Shown here piece by piece: positions 1 through 8,128 of a stretch of DNA of 64,000 bases. Within the stretch, counting starts at the first letter, position 1. Each line of letters begins with the position of its first letter. A model generated the notes under the pieces. It was not told the DNA's origin, ran no database searches, and saw nothing but the letters and a program-made list of their open reading frames with translations. The position numbers and the translations under genes were made by a program. The stretch comes from an uncultured Hyphomonas sp. (GTDB lineage Bacteria; Pseudomonadota; Alphaproteobacteria; Caulobacterales; Hyphomonadaceae): positions 3,224,001 to 3,288,000 of the forward strand of contig NZ_OY782759.1 in assembly GCF_963678195.1 (NCBI RefSeq). Reading direction: 5' to 3'.

Positions 1-2
1 AC

Positions 3-302
3 CGGCTGATCGTCGGCATGGCGAAGAAATACCCCGATATCGCAGAGACCTTCATGAAGCTCGGGCCGAACAAGGTGCGCGCCGGACTCGCGGCCTATTT
101 GCAGGACCGGGCCGATGCTGGCGAGATCCCGCAATCCGACCAGTTTGAAACGCTTGGCTCGCTCTTCCTCGACATGGTCCGCTCCCCTCTGCAGAGCCGG
201 GCCCTGCTGAACTCGAATGTGCGCCCCTCTGACGCCGATGTCCGCACCAGCGTCGACCGGGCCGTCGACATGTTCCTCTACGGGCTTTCCGGTAAACGCT
301 GA
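3..302 (+). CDS. TetR/AcrR family regulator, C-terminal part
   Basis: The frame is open to the left edge, so this is the 3' part of a longer gene and the first in-frame ATG at 18 need not be the start. The visible 100 residues form the helical ligand-binding/dimerisation half typical of TetR proteins of the AefR type: a run beginning RLIVG, then a segment around 'GPNKVRAGLAAYL', then an acidic 'SDQFETLGSLFLDMV' helix. The DNA-binding helix-turn-helix lies outside the window. It sits 70 bp upstream of an esterase gene on the same strand, so it may control that gene. The family call rests only on the C-terminal pattern. Confidence 0.6.
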   Translation, partial: RLIVGMAKKYPDIAETFMKLGPNKVRAGLAAYLQDRADAGEIPQSDQFETLGSLFLDMVRSPLQSRALLNSNVRPSDADVRTSVDRAVDMFLYGLSGKR

Positions 303-372
303 CGCCGGCCGATCATTCGATTGCCGTCAGGCGCCCGCGCGGCTACCCTCCCGGGAAAACAGGGAGGAATGC

Positions 373-1506
373 ATGCCTGACGGGGAAGTGCACGGCGTGA
401 CGGATGACAAGTTCGCCGCCGTAAGAGAACAGTTTGAGAAAAACCTCAGCGACGGAACGGATATCGGGGCATCCTTCTGCGTCACAAAGGATGGCGAGAC
501 GGTCATCGATCTCTGGGGCGGCTGGGCCGATGAGGAACGCACCCGTCCGTGGGAAAAGGACACGATCGTCAACGTCTATTCGACGACGAAGACGATGACG
601 GCGCTGACCGCCCTCTGGCTGGCCGATCAGGGCAAGCTGGATTTCGATGCGCCTGTGGCGGAGTACTGGCAGGAATTTGCCGCGAACGGCAAGGACGCCG
701 TGAAAGTCAGCCATCTGATGAGCCACTCGGCCGGTCTCTCCGGCTGGACGGATCCGATGGAGAAGGAAGACCTGTACGACTGGGACAAGGCGACCCGCCT
801 GCTCGCCGCGCAGGCGCCGCTCTGGGACCCCGGCACGGCACCCGGCTATCACGCGGTCACGCAGGGCTATCTCGTCGGCGAAGTCATCCGCCGGATCGAC
901 GGGCGCAGCGTCGGCAATGTCTTCCGGGAAGAGTTCGCCGAACCGCTGGGCGCAGATTTCCATATCGGCCTTCCGGCCTCGGAGGATCACCGGGTCGCAA
1001 AGTTGAAGCCACCGGCGACCGGGCTGGCGGAGCGCTCGCAGACCGAGATCCAGAAAACAACCTTCAACAATCCGGTCGTCGATGTCACGGAAACCTATAC
1101 GCGTGCCTGGCGCGGGGCGGAGATTCCGGCCGCCGGCGGTACGGGCAATGCCCGTTCGGTCGCCCGGGTGCAGGCGATCCTCGCCAATGGCGGTGTGATA
1201 GACGGCAAACGCTTCCTGTCGGAAGCCGGCTGCCGCCGCGCGCTGGAGCTGCAGATTGAGGGCACGGACATGGTCCTCGACCTCCCCGTCCGCTTCGGAC
1301 TCGGCTATGGCCTCGCCGGTCAGTCCATGCCAATGCTGAACGAACATTCCTGCTTCTGGGGCGGCTATGGCGGCTCGCTTGTCCTGATCGACATGGCAAG
1401 CCGGACCACGATCTCCTATGTCATGAACCGGATGGAAAGCACCCTGACCGGCGACATGCGCGGCGGCATTCTGGCCGCGCTCGCCCTGCAGGGCCTGATG
1501 AGCTGA
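373..1506 (+). CDS. Class C beta-lactamase-like serine esterase
   Basis: A 377-residue serine hydrolase of the beta-lactamase/D-alanyl-D-alanine carboxypeptidase fold, closest in pattern to the EstB-type esterases. The nucleophile motif S-T-T-K lies at residues 70-73 (YSTTKTM). The second motif, around 'PGYHAVTQGYLVGEV', carries the conserved tyrosine, and a glycine-rich 'WGGYGGS' stands near the C-terminus in place of the KTG triad. No signal peptide is visible, so it probably acts in the cytoplasm on ester or amide substrates rather than as a resistance enzyme. The start at 373 is chosen because GGGAGGA lies about 6 bases upstream; an earlier in-frame ATG would overlap the TetR gene and lacks this site. 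Confidence 0.8.
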   Translation: MPDGEVHGVTDDKFAAVREQFEKNLSDGTDIGASFCVTKDGETVIDLWGGWADEERTRPWEKDTIVNVYSTTKTMTALTALWLADQGKLDFDAPVAEYWQEFAANGKDAVKVSHLMSHSAGLSGWTDPMEKEDLYDWDKATRLLAAQAPLWDPGTAPGYHAVTQGYLVGEVIRRIDGRSVGNVFREEFAEPLGADFHIGLPASEDHRVAKLKPPATGLAERSQTEIQKTTFNNPVVDVTETYTRAWRGAEIPAAGGTGNARSVARVQAILANGGVIDGKRFLSEAGCRRALELQIEGTDMVLDLPVRFGLGYGLAGQSMPMLNEHSCFWGGYGGSLVLIDMASRTTISYVMNRMESTLTGDMRGGILAALALQGLMS

Positions 1507-1509
1507 GCC

Positions 1510-2622
1510 CTACTCTCCTGCACCGTCGAGCATGGATTTGAATCCGCTCGGCGCGTGCGGGCCCATGAACAGCTGCTCAAACGCGCCGATGCCCTCGGAT
1601 GCCTGTCCACCGGGGCCGTTATGCGTCGCCCGCACAATCTCCTGGATGTGCAGGTTTTCCGGAATGTTCCACGGCGCGTTCGGGTCCATGTCCTCGCGTT
1701 CGACGACCAGCTGGTCGCCATGGCTCATGCCGTGCTTGAACTTCGCATGGCCATATCCGATGCCGCGCATCAGGAACGTGCCCAGGGGCTCAAAGTCCAC
1801 CGTGTGCGGATTGCCCTGCCCGTCTTTCATGCTGAGGCGCGCTTTTGCCATGCGGCGGGTGCCCGGCGCGTAGGTGACATCCATCTGCGCATCGTCCAGA
1901 TGCAGATGCTCGCCCTGCGCGGCGCCATCCATGGCCAGCACGGCCCGCTTGTTCCATGCCTCGCCCGCGCCATCATCATTGACGTGGAAATAAAGCGCCT
2001 GGTTCGCGAAATTCGTCGGCGTCCAGATCCAGTAGAATTGCGGTTCCAGCGGTGGGATCAGCGGCTGGGCGTCCTGCGCCCCGATCGGGCGCACGCCCCA
2101 GGACCGGTCGCGCGTACCGCTCCAGCTGTCGGGATTGACCTCGATCTCCTTGCCGTCGATGCGCAGCTTGCCGGCCCAGCGGCCATTCTGCGTCATGCGC
2201 GTCAGATCCATCAGCATGCGCGGGCCCTGACGGCGGGTGAAGCGCGGCTCCTCCACCGGGAAGGCCCGGCCGGTAAATTCGACATCCAGCGCGATGCCTT
2301 CGGTCTCTTCCAGCTTCAGGCGGATCCGCTTCAGAGGTTCCAGCACCGAGACGGAAAGACCGCCGATAAATGTGTCCATCCGCTCCATGTTCAGGGGGCG
2401 CGAAAAGAAGACCGAGCTTTGCTTGCCCTCGTGCAGGACCGACACGGACCCGTCGATCACGTTCAGGTGCGGATAGACGCCCATGGCTGCAGCGAAGAAG
2501 ACTGACCCGTCCGCCGAATAGCCATTGAAAAAGAACCGGTCATAGAAATTCCGGTCCGATCCGGAAAAGGCCACAGGCTCCGGCGTCTGGTGAATGGGAT
2601 ACTCGTCTCCGGCTGTCAGCAT
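1510..2622 (-). CDS. Conserved hypothetical protein (RSWGVR-type)
   Basis: A soluble protein of 370 residues without signal peptide or membrane segment. The sequence is rich in beta-strand pattern and has a central motif 'SGTRDRSWGVRPIG', seen in a group of uncharacterised proteins found beside steroid, terpenoid or fatty-acid catabolic genes; I recognise the pattern but know no proven function. The ATG at 2622 is preferred to the GTG at 2631 because AGGAAGGAAG stands 8 bases before it. It converges with the esterase at 373-1506 (only 3 bases between the stops) and is divergent from the thioesterase at 2727, so a promoter pair should lie in 2623-2726. Confidence 0.6.
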   Translation of the reverse strand: MLTAGDEYPIHQTPEPVAFSGSDRNFYDRFFFNGYSADGSVFFAAAMGVYPHLNVIDGSVSVLHEGKQSSVFFSRPLNMERMDTFIGGLSVSVLEPLKRIRLKLEETEGIALDVEFTGRAFPVEEPRFTRRQGPRMLMDLTRMTQNGRWAGKLRIDGKEIEVNPDSWSGTRDRSWGVRPIGAQDAQPLIPPLEPQFYWIWTPTNFANQALYFHVNDDGAGEAWNKRAVLAMDGAAQGEHLHLDDAQMDVTYAPGTRRMAKARLSMKDGQGNPHTVDFEPLGTFLMRGIGYGHAKFKHGMSHGDQLVVEREDMDPNAPWNIPENLHIQEIVRATHNGPGGQASEGIGAFEQLFMGPHAPSGFKSMLDGAGE

Positions 2623-2726
2623 TGTTCGCACTTCCTTCCTCTGGGTGACCTCTTGGCGGGCCTGTCATGCAAGCTAGGGTGTACGAGGCAAGCCCCGGCG
2701 ACAAGGGGTGACGCGAGGGAGGCAGT

Positions 2727-3155
2727 ATGACCTGTAAAATGAATCCGGAGGAAGCCAACACATTCCTGCGCCAGGCCTTTGAAGGCCAGTCGGTGCGCAC
2801 GGAAATCGTGGAAATGGTGGAAGGCCGCGCCGTGGTGCGGCTAAGAGCCGACAAGACAAATCTTCGCCCTGGCGGCTATATTTCGGGACCGACGCAGATG
2901 TCGCTGGTGGATACGGCCTCCTATTTCGCCGTGATGACCGTAACCGGACTGGAACCCATGGCCGTGACAAGCAGCCTGAACATGAGTTTCCTTCGCCCCT
3001 GTATCGGCGACGTCGTGCTGGCGGATGCCCGCATCATGAAGATCGGCCAGACCCTCGCCGTGATGGATGTCGATGTGCGCGTTGAAGGCGCGACCAAGCC
3101 GTCCAGCCACGCCGTGGTGACCTATGCCCTGCCCCGGAAGGATGCCGCCGCTTGA
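2727..3155 (+). CDS. Hotdog-fold thioesterase (PaaI family)
   Basis: The 142-residue length and pattern fit a PaaI/YdiI-type acyl-CoA thioesterase, which hydrolyses CoA thioesters in the cytoplasm. The signature is 'GGYISGPTQMSLVDTASYFAVM', in which the helix of the hotdog carries an aspartate as the likely catalytic acid, followed by beta strands containing 'TSSLNMSFLRP', a very characteristic hotdog segment. GAGGGAGG lies just upstream of the ATG. The next gene starts inside its stop codon, so the two are co-translated. The natural substrate cannot be told from sequence. Confidence 0.8.
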   Translation: MTCKMNPEEANTFLRQAFEGQSVRTEIVEMVEGRAVVRLRADKTNLRPGGYISGPTQMSLVDTASYFAVMTVTGLEPMAVTSSLNMSFLRPCIGDVVLADARIMKIGQTLAVMDVDVRVEGATKPSSHAVVTYALPRKDAAA

Positions 3156-3514
3156 ACCGGCTCGCTGCCGCTGCTGCCCTCATCGGCTTTCTCGGCGTCG
3201 CGCTCGGCGCCTTTGGCGCGCATGCGCTGGACGGCAGGCTTACGGCGGAAGGCACGGACTGGTGGCACACGGCGACGCTCTACATCCTGCCCCATGCGGG
3301 CGTAGCGCTGGCCATCGGCCTCTCCGTCCGGACGGGCCTCGTGCGCACCGGCGGCTGGCTGATGGTTCTGGGCGCGGTGATCTTTGCGGGCACGCTCTAC
3401 GCCATGGCGCTTGGCGCGCCCCGCTGGTTCGGCGCGATCACACCGATTGGCGGCGTGTCTCTGCTCGCAGGCTGGGCCCTGACCGCACTCGGCAGCTTCA
3501 GGCAATCAGACTGA
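3152..3514 (+). CDS. DUF423 family membrane protein
   Basis: A 120-residue integral inner-membrane protein with four hydrophobic segments, matching DUF423 (YgdD-like). The N-terminal 'GFLGVALGAFGAHAL' and the later 'GTLYAMALGAPRWFGAITPIGG' are family signatures. The start is a TTG that overlaps the TGA of the thioesterase gene (TTGA), with GGAAGGA 9 bases upstream, which suggests translational coupling. The function of the family is unknown. Confidence 0.85.
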   Translation: MNRLAAAAALIGFLGVALGAFGAHALDGRLTAEGTDWWHTATLYILPHAGVALAIGLSVRTGLVRTGGWLMVLGAVIFAGTLYAMALGAPRWFGAITPIGGVSLLAGWALTALGSFRQSD

Positions 3515-3525
3515 ATTCAGGAGAA

Positions 3526-4146
3526 TCAGGATTTCGCGGAATTGACCGACGCATACTTGTCGGCAAGTTCGTCCGCCGTTTCGCGGGCATTGTCGATCAC
3601 GTCTTCAAACGCGCCGAGTTCCTTGTCCACAGGGGCAGTATCCATGTCCATGTCGGACCGGGCGGACACTTCGCCAAGCGCACTCTGGAAGCTGCGATAA
3701 GCCATCTGTGCACGAACAAGTGCGCGCTCATAGCTCATCACGTCAGCGCGGCTTGCCGTGTGCGCGCCGGTGTCCTGCAGCAGGGAATGCGCTTCGCGGC
3801 TGACATCGCTGAGGCCTGCGCGGGCTGCCTGGCTGTCGGAGACGATGCGCGCCAGAACCAGCGCGGGCGCTTCGGTCCCGGCGCCGATACGCGCAGCATA
3901 TGTGTCGGCATGGGCCGGGTCGTTCGTGATGCCGTTGATCAGCGTATTGGCGAGCCCCGCCAGGCCGTTATTGGATTTGACCCAACCGGCATCGACGGCC
4001 TTGTCGCAATATTCACTGGACGCCGTTCGCAGGGATGATTGGTTTTGAGACAACCCGGCCTGGACCAGAGCTTCCCCCGGAACCATGGAAACGGTTGCGC
4101 ATCCTGCAAGAAGGCATAGGGATACACCCAGAATTACGCTACGCAT
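3526..4146 (-). CDS. Predicted lipoprotein, unknown function
   Basis: A 206-residue protein with a lipoprotein signal peptide: a short basic start, a hydrophobic stretch and the lipobox L-L-A-G-C at about residues 11-15. The mature part is helical with an acidic, alanine-rich C-terminus and should be anchored to a membrane facing the periplasm. I do not recognise a domain. The ATG at 4146 is chosen over an upstream TTG because it puts the signal peptide at the terminus and has an AGGTGG site. It converges on the DUF423 gene. Confidence 0.6.
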   Translation of the reverse strand: MRSVILGVSLCLLAGCATVSMVPGEALVQAGLSQNQSSLRTASSEYCDKAVDAGWVKSNNGLAGLANTLINGITNDPAHADTYAARIGAGTEAPALVLARIVSDSQAARAGLSDVSREAHSLLQDTGAHTASRADVMSYERALVRAQMAYRSFQSALGEVSARSDMDMDTAPVDKELGAFEDVIDNARETADELADKYASVNSAKS

Positions 4147-4257
4147 CAAACAGCCACCTGCATTCTGTTTGGGCCCCAATACGTAATATTCTGTACGTAA
4201 CCACGGGAACCATGTCCACCTCAGACGGCAGTTTGAACGAAATTAGGTGAAGAGTGA

Positions 4258-5247
4258 ATGAATAGACGCCCGCCCCGCCGCATTTTGTATCCCAGACACG
4301 AAGCCCGCCGCTCCGGAAGGTTGCGCGTCTCCGACATCCACGAAATTTACTGGGAAGAATCAGGCAACCCGAATGGCGTGCCTGTCATTGCCCTGCATGG
4401 CGGCCCCGGCGGCGGCTCAAGCCCCGAAATGCGGCGCTTTTTCGACCCTGAGCGCTACCGCGTCTTCCTGTTCGATCAGCGCGGTTGTGGACGGTCCACA
4501 CCACATTCCGAACTTCGCGAAAACACGACCTGGGACCTGGTGGACGATATTGAGGCACTGCGTGACCATGTTGGCGTCAATCAGTGGCTCGTGTTCGGAG
4601 GATCCTGGGGATCGACGCTGTCACTCGCCTATGGGGTGACTCATCCGGACCGGACTCTCGGCCTGGTGTTGCGCGGCATCTTTCTCGTCTCGAAACCGGA
4701 AGTGCAGTGGTTTTATCAAAGCGGTGCCAGCCGCCTCTTCCCGGATGCGTATGACCGATACATTGCGCCGATCCCTGAAGATGAACGCGACGATTTGCTG
4801 ATGGCGTTCCATCGGCGCCTGACGGGCGACGACCGCCAGTCCCGCATTGAAGCGGCCCGCGCCTGGTCGCGCTGGGAGGGCGAAACCCTGTCCATCAAGG
4901 GGCCGCTGACCACCCCGCCCCGCTTCAATGAAGATGACTTCGTCGACGCCTTCGCCCGGATCGAATGCCACTATTTCGTCAATCGCGGCTTCTTCGCCAC
5001 CGACAACTGGCTGCTGGAACAGTGCGCGGAAAAGCTGAAGAACATTCCGGGCGTGATCGTTCACGGCCGCTATGATGTCGTGACACCGCTGTCGACGGCC
5101 TGGGCCTTGTCGAAAGCCTGGCCGAAAGCCGAGCTTCACATCGTGCCGGATGCCGGCCACTCCTCGATGGAGCCCGGCATCGTCGACAAGCTGATTCAGG
5201 CGACGGATCATTTTGCCGGCGTTTACGGCTCAAAAGTCCGCGCCTGA
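4258..5247 (+). CDS. pip: Prolyl aminopeptidase
   Basis: A 329-residue alpha/beta hydrolase that removes N-terminal proline from peptides in the cytoplasm (peptidase family S33). Visible are the oxyanion-hole segment 'ALHGGPGGGSSPEM', 'FDQRGCGRSTPH', the nucleophile elbow G-G-S-W-G-S with Ser116, the aspartate in 'GRYDVVTP' and the histidine in 'PDAGHSS'. The length is that of the monomeric proline iminopeptidases. It stands alone, followed by a tandem 11-bp repeat over its stop codon (5242-5274) and then a hairpin terminator. Confidence 0.93.
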   Translation: MNRRPPRRILYPRHEARRSGRLRVSDIHEIYWEESGNPNGVPVIALHGGPGGGSSPEMRRFFDPERYRVFLFDQRGCGRSTPHSELRENTTWDLVDDIEALRDHVGVNQWLVFGGSWGSTLSLAYGVTHPDRTLGLVLRGIFLVSKPEVQWFYQSGASRLFPDAYDRYIAPIPEDERDDLLMAFHRRLTGDDRQSRIEAARAWSRWEGETLSIKGPLTTPPRFNEDDFVDAFARIECHYFVNRGFFATDNWLLEQCAEKLKNIPGVIVHGRYDVVTPLSTAWALSKAWPKAELHIVPDAGHSSMEPGIVDKLIQATDHFAGVYGSKVRA

Positions 5248-5302
5248 TCCCTGCCTGATCCCTGCCTGATCCTCCGATGGATCTGAAAGCCCGACATGAA
5301 AA

Positions 5303-5325
5303 CGCCCTCCACCACGTGGAGGGCG
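5303..5325. terminator. Bidirectional hairpin terminator
   Basis: A perfect 10-bp stem (CGCCCTCCAC with GTGGAGGGCG) and a 3-base loop lie between the convergent pip and NSS symporter genes. On the minus strand the stem is followed by TTTT, and on the plus strand by a shorter T-rich stretch, so it can serve both genes. Confidence 0.75.
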
Positions 5326-5347
5326 CTTCTATATAAGGTGTATTGAT

Positions 5348-5373
5348 GGTCTATAGACGGTGTTCGTGAGGGT
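5348..5373 (-). repeat. 26-bp dispersed repeat, copy A
   Basis: This 26-bp intergenic segment is identical, in the opposite orientation, to 41407-41432. It contains the 10-bp perfect palindrome GTCTATAGAC. Both copies lie just beyond the 3' end of a gene. The role is unknown; it may be a lineage-specific extragenic repeat. Confidence 0.75.
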
Positions 5374-5397
5374 GCGGACACGCCCGCCGAAGACCGT

Positions 5398-6822
5398 TCA
5401 CTCCACGGGCGGCAGCTCGTAATTCGGCCCCAGCAGGGTTTCCAGGAAGCCCGGCAGCTGAACGTGGTACTGGTCCTGGATCTTGTCGAAGAAGCCAAAG
5501 AACAGGACGAAGCCGACAAAGGCCGGCACGAACCAGCGCATCAGGAAGCGCCAGACATTCATGATGTTGCCCTCGCCCAGCTCCGACGTCAGCATGTCGC
5601 GTGACAGAACCCAGCCGGCAAAGATCGCGACCAGCAGGCCGCCCAGCGGCAAGAGGACGTTGCCTGTGATGAAGTCCATGAAGTCGAGATATTCGGTCGA
5701 GAAAATATAGGCCGCGCCGACCATCCAGAGCATGAAACCCACGCCCATTGCCGCGCCGAGCCGGGTCACGCCCTGGCGTTCTTCCAGCCAGGAAACCGAC
5801 ACTTCAAGCAGCGAGATCGACGAGGTGAAGGCGGCAAACAGCGCCAGCGCAAAGAACAGAACCGACATCAGGTAACCGATCGGTCCGAGATTGCCGAGCG
5901 CCACCGGCATCGACACGAAGAACAGGCTCGGGCCACCAGCCGGATCGAGCCCGGCGGCAAATACGATCGGGAAGATCGCAAAGCCGGCGATCAGTGCGAC
6001 GAATGTGTCCGATCCTGCAATGATGACGGAGGATCGCGATATGTTGGTGCCGCGGTCCAGATAGGCGCCATAGGTGATCATCAGGCCGACGCCAACACCG
6101 ATGGAGAAGAAGGCCTGGCCGACCGCTTCAAGGAAAGTCTTGAAGCCGACATCCTCCCATTTGGGCTGGAACAGGAAGGCAAACGTCTCCCCGGCATTGC
6201 CGCGCGACAGGGAGAAGCCGACGATGACCAGGAGAATCACGAAGAAGGCTGGCATCAGGATGCTGGCCGCCTTCTCGATGCCGCCTTTCACACCCCGGCC
6301 AACAATGGCGATATTGGCAATGATGAAGGCCGCCAGCAGCGCCAGCATGTACCATTTCGACGCCAGCGCATGCTCGCCCTGCCCGATGACATTGGCGAAA
6401 TTGCTGCCGGAGCTTGCGGCATCCATGCCGGCAAACCCGTTCTTCATGGCCTGGATCACAAAGGCCAGAAGCCAGGCTGAGATCACCATGTAGAAGGACA
6501 GGATAAAGGTCGCCGTGATCGTACCGATCCAGCCGACCATGCCCCATTTCTGGGATTTGCTTTCCGCCCGGGCGAGCGACTCCACGCCTTCCACGGCCGA
6601 CATGCCGGATTTGCGGCCCATGCCGTATTCCGCCATCAGCACAGGCAGGCCGATCAGAACCACACAGGCGATATAGATCAGGATAAAGGCGCCGCCGCCA
6701 TTCTCACCGGCGGTGTATGGAAACCGCCAGAAATTGCCGAGGCCGACCGAAGAACCAACGGCAGCCATGATGAACCCGAAGCGTGAGCCCCATGTGTCTG
6801 CCTTGCGGGCGATTGTTGCCAT
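5398..6822 (-). CDS. Sodium:neurotransmitter symporter family transporter
   Basis: A 474-residue inner-membrane protein with about eleven to twelve hydrophobic segments. The N-terminal 'GSSVGLGNFWRFPYTAGENGGGAF' region is the hallmark of NSS transporters of the LeuT/TnaT/MhsT kind: it forms the unwound TM1 that binds Na+ and the substrate. It should import an amino acid or related solute with sodium. The substrate cannot be told. The gene converges on pip, and a 14-bp perfect palindrome lies 25 bases before its start. Confidence 0.9.
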   Translation of the reverse strand: MATIARKADTWGSRFGFIMAAVGSSVGLGNFWRFPYTAGENGGGAFILIYIACVVLIGLPVLMAEYGMGRKSGMSAVEGVESLARAESKSQKWGMVGWIGTITATFILSFYMVISAWLLAFVIQAMKNGFAGMDAASSGSNFANVIGQGEHALASKWYMLALLAAFIIANIAIVGRGVKGGIEKAASILMPAFFVILLVIVGFSLSRGNAGETFAFLFQPKWEDVGFKTFLEAVGQAFFSIGVGVGLMITYGAYLDRGTNISRSSVIIAGSDTFVALIAGFAIFPIVFAAGLDPAGGPSLFFVSMPVALGNLGPIGYLMSVLFFALALFAAFTSSISLLEVSVSWLEERQGVTRLGAAMGVGFMLWMVGAAYIFSTEYLDFMDFITGNVLLPLGGLLVAIFAGWVLSRDMLTSELGEGNIMNVWRFLMRWFVPAFVGFVLFFGFFDKIQDQYHVQLPGFLETLLGPNYELPPVE

Positions 6823-6846
6823 ATTTCCCTCTCCCCAGGGTATAAT

Positions 6847-6860
6847 GTTTCGCGCGAAAC
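6847..6860. promoter_or_regulatory. Perfect palindrome, parS-like or operator
   Basis: GTTTCGCGCGAAAC is a perfect 14-bp palindrome in the leader of the NSS symporter gene, flanked by TATA-rich bases. The outer GTTTC/GAAAC arms match the parS consensus bound by ParB, but the central four bases (GCGC) differ from the usual ACGT. It could equally be a repressor site for the transporter. Confidence 0.45.
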
Positions 6861-6904
6861 TATAGGCGGTGAAACAAAAATCAACGCCATATGCTGCGTC
6901 AGGG

Positions 6905-8128
6905 TCAGAACAACCCCGTTGTATTGAGTTTGTCGTCGCGATGCAGATAGGCCGAAAGGATCAGGCCGAAACACGACATCGCTGTCAGCATGGCTGTGCC
7001 ACCGTATGAGATAAGAGGCAATGGCATGCCCACCACTGGCAGGAGTCCCAGCACCATCGCCACATTGAAGACGACATAGAACGCGACCGTCGCCGTCGCG
7101 CCTGCTGCCGCATAACGGCCGAAACTGCTGGCAGACTGGAAAGCCGTGTAGAGCGACCAGCCGAGCAGGATGGCAAAGCCGACCAGGATGGCCGTCGCGC
7201 CGAGGAAGCCGAATTCCTCGGCAATCACGGTCAGAATGAAATCGGTGTGTTGCTCCGGCACATAGTCCTGCTGGGACTGGATGCCCTGCAGCCAGCCCTT
7301 CCCGTTCAGCCCACCGGCGCCGATGGCAATCTTGGCCTGCTCGATCTGGTAGCTTTCACCCAGCGAGGTCGATGCGCCGCTGGATCCGAACAACTGGGCC
7401 AGGAACGTGTCCACGCGCCCGCGCTGATAGGGTTCCAGCACGAACTGGTAGACCGGCCACACTGCCGCCACGGCCGCACCGATCCCGGCCAGGATGACCC
7501 GTCCGGACAGGCCGGCCAGGAAAACGACCACACCGCCGGATGCGACAATCGCAAGCGCGGTGCCCAGGTCCGGCTGGAGGAAGACGAGCGCGGCCGGGAT
7601 GAGGATAATCACTGCCGCGCCGATATGAATGAAGAAACGGGACCCGTTCGCCCCCAGCATCCCGTGGTAATAACGGGCAAGCGCCAGCGTCACGGCAAGC
7701 TTGGCAAATTCCGAGGGCTGGACGGCAACCGGGCCAATCTTCAGCCAGCGCTGCGCCCCGCCGCCCATGACGCCGAAAAACTCCACCGCGAGCAACAGCA
7801 GGATCGTCCCGGCATAGGCCAGCCAGGACAAATTCATCCACCAGGACAGTGGCAACATAGCCAGTGCGATCATGATGCCGAAGCAGATGACGAAGCGGAT
7901 CAGCTGAAGCTTCCACAAATGCTGCTCGGCCGGATTGGTGAAAGTCGAGGAATAAAGCATCGCGATGCCGATCAGCGCCATGGCGACGATCAGCAGGATA
8001 AAGCCCCAGGGCAACCGCGCCATCTTGCCAAGCAGGCCGGACGAGGTCCCGTCAAAATTGAGCGACCGGGCAGTACGCGTGCGCGCTTCCCCGCGGCTGT
8101 AGCCGCTGAAGCTGCCGTCGCGGCTCAT
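6905..8128 (-). CDS. rodA: Rod-shape peptidoglycan polymerase RodA
   Basis: A 407-residue SEDS-family glycosyltransferase that polymerises lipid II during cell elongation together with PBP2. Ten or so hydrophobic segments are visible, along with the family signatures 'VQPSEFAKLAVTLALARYY', 'LGTALAIVASG', 'GAGGLNGKGWLQG' and the C-terminal 'GMPLPLISYGGTAMLT'. The first 25 residues are hydrophilic and cytoplasmic. The start overlaps the mrdA stop by 4 bases, as the last gene of the mreBCD-mrdA-rodA operon. Confidence 0.95.
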   Translation of the reverse strand: MSRDGSFSGYSRGEARTRTARSLNFDGTSSGLLGKMARLPWGFILLIVAMALIGIAMLYSSTFTNPAEQHLWKLQLIRFVICFGIMIALAMLPLSWWMNLSWLAYAGTILLLLAVEFFGVMGGGAQRWLKIGPVAVQPSEFAKLAVTLALARYYHGMLGANGSRFFIHIGAAVIILIPAALVFLQPDLGTALAIVASGGVVVFLAGLSGRVILAGIGAAVAAVWPVYQFVLEPYQRGRVDTFLAQLFGSSGASTSLGESYQIEQAKIAIGAGGLNGKGWLQGIQSQQDYVPEQHTDFILTVIAEEFGFLGATAILVGFAILLGWSLYTAFQSASSFGRYAAAGATATVAFYVVFNVAMVLGLLPVVGMPLPLISYGGTAMLTAMSCFGLILSAYLHRDDKLNTTGLF

